DNA of 27,875 bases from the NCBI GenBank assembly GCA_035570275.1, contig DATMNI010000235.1:1-27875 (forward strand), in the 5' to 3' direction. The notes beneath the pieces were generated by a model, which saw only the letters and a program-made list of their open reading frames with translations, was not told the origin of the DNA and searched no databases. Position 1 is the stretch's first letter, and each line of letters begins with the position of its first letter. This stretch comes from DATMNI01 sp035570275. GTDB lineage: Bacteria; Acidobacteriota; Terriglobia; Bryobacterales; Bryobacteraceae. Below, in pieces: positions 27,700 to 27,875 of this stretch. The position numbers were made by a program, and so were the translations under genes.

Positions 27700-27875
27700 C
27701 CTAAATCCGGCAGTTCGCCCACATGGCTAACTCAAAGTCTGGCCGTCCGCAAGCGCGGTCAAGGGCAGGAACAGCGGATCGGGCGAACGCGCTCCGAGCC
27801 AATCGCGAAAAATGAACCGCAGAAGTCGGCCCCAGCGTTGCTTCGGGGTCAACTGCGCCGCAGTTTGTGCAAATC
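27700..27875. mobile_element. End of a probable insertion sequence (runs off the window)
   Basis: Sequence starting CCTAAATCCGGCAGTTCGCC breaks the preceding gene. Twenty-seven bases in from that edge, a leftward reading frame ends (27727-27729), a spacing typical for an insertion-sequence terminus. The other end, target duplication and family cannot be seen. An IS1380-like element is one option only because of the CC terminus. Confidence 0.5.
27727..27875 (-). CDS. C-terminal end of a possible transposase (partial)
   Basis: Leftward frame from the window edge to TAG at 27727-27729. It gives about 49 residues, including AAQLTPKQRWGRLLRFIF and ending LPLTALADGQTLS. The composition is protein-like, unlike the opposite strand. 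No catalytic residues are visible in this tail, so the transposase call depends on its position at the edge of the element. Confidence 0.4.
   Translation of the reverse strand, partial: FAQTAAQLTPKQRWGRLLRFIFRDWLGARSPDPLFLPLTALADGQTLS

Overview
The window is about 27.9 kb of high-GC chromosomal DNA, most likely from an Acidobacteriota genome of the Solibacter/Bryobacter type. That placement is an inference from the gene mix: squalene-hopene cyclase, DUF6644 membrane proteins, a small 'MPCLL' membrane protein, a MoxR/DUF58/VWA operon, secreted epimerase and ceramidase-like enzymes, and many small acidobacterial-style secreted proteins. No rRNA, tRNA or CRISPR array was seen.

Layout. 1-1409: start of a leftward gene, then greA and a CDP-alcohol phosphatidyltransferase in one rightward unit closed by a terminator-like hairpin. 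1507-3529: a leftward membrane protein, a decayed ycaQ fragment, and a cis-3-hydroxy-L-proline dehydratase-like enolase-superfamily gene. 3733-6846: divergent secreted alpha/beta hydrolase and secreted six-hairpin glycosidase-like protein. 6974-10449: a tight leftward operon moxR - DUF58 - DUF4381-like - VWA. 10965-16044: rightward secreted functions: a two-heme peroxidase-family protein with a perfect terminator, a small membrane protein, aldose 1-epimerase, and a ceramidase-like hydrolase. 16085-17744: an island with higB-higA and a third, broken gene coupled to higA. 17778-20341: a sigma-54 activator with an unusual N-terminus, convergent with two paralogous DUF6644 membrane genes. 20682-22817: squalene-hopene cyclase. 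23203-26506: a coiled-coil membrane protein, a small cytochrome c, an S41 (CtpA-type) protein lacking its catalytic Ser and Lys, and a secreted duplicated-domain protein. 26524-27875: a DinB/YfiT-type protein divergent from a gene that appears to be cut by an insertion sequence running off the window.

The most interesting signals are three. (1) Three separate families of short stem-loop repeats sit almost always just behind the stop codon of a gene, in the sense direction of that gene. One family shows compensatory base changes that keep the stem paired. (2) The S41 protein at 24418-25629 has Gly and Asp exactly where the catalytic Ser and Lys should be, 25 residues apart, so it looks like a pseudoprotease. 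(3) Several genes have -10-like boxes only 7-9 bases before the start codon, suggesting leaderless mRNAs. In-frame tandem DNA repeats (15 bp in the VWA gene, 12 bp in the ceramidase-like gene) and two pseudogenes point to ongoing local change.
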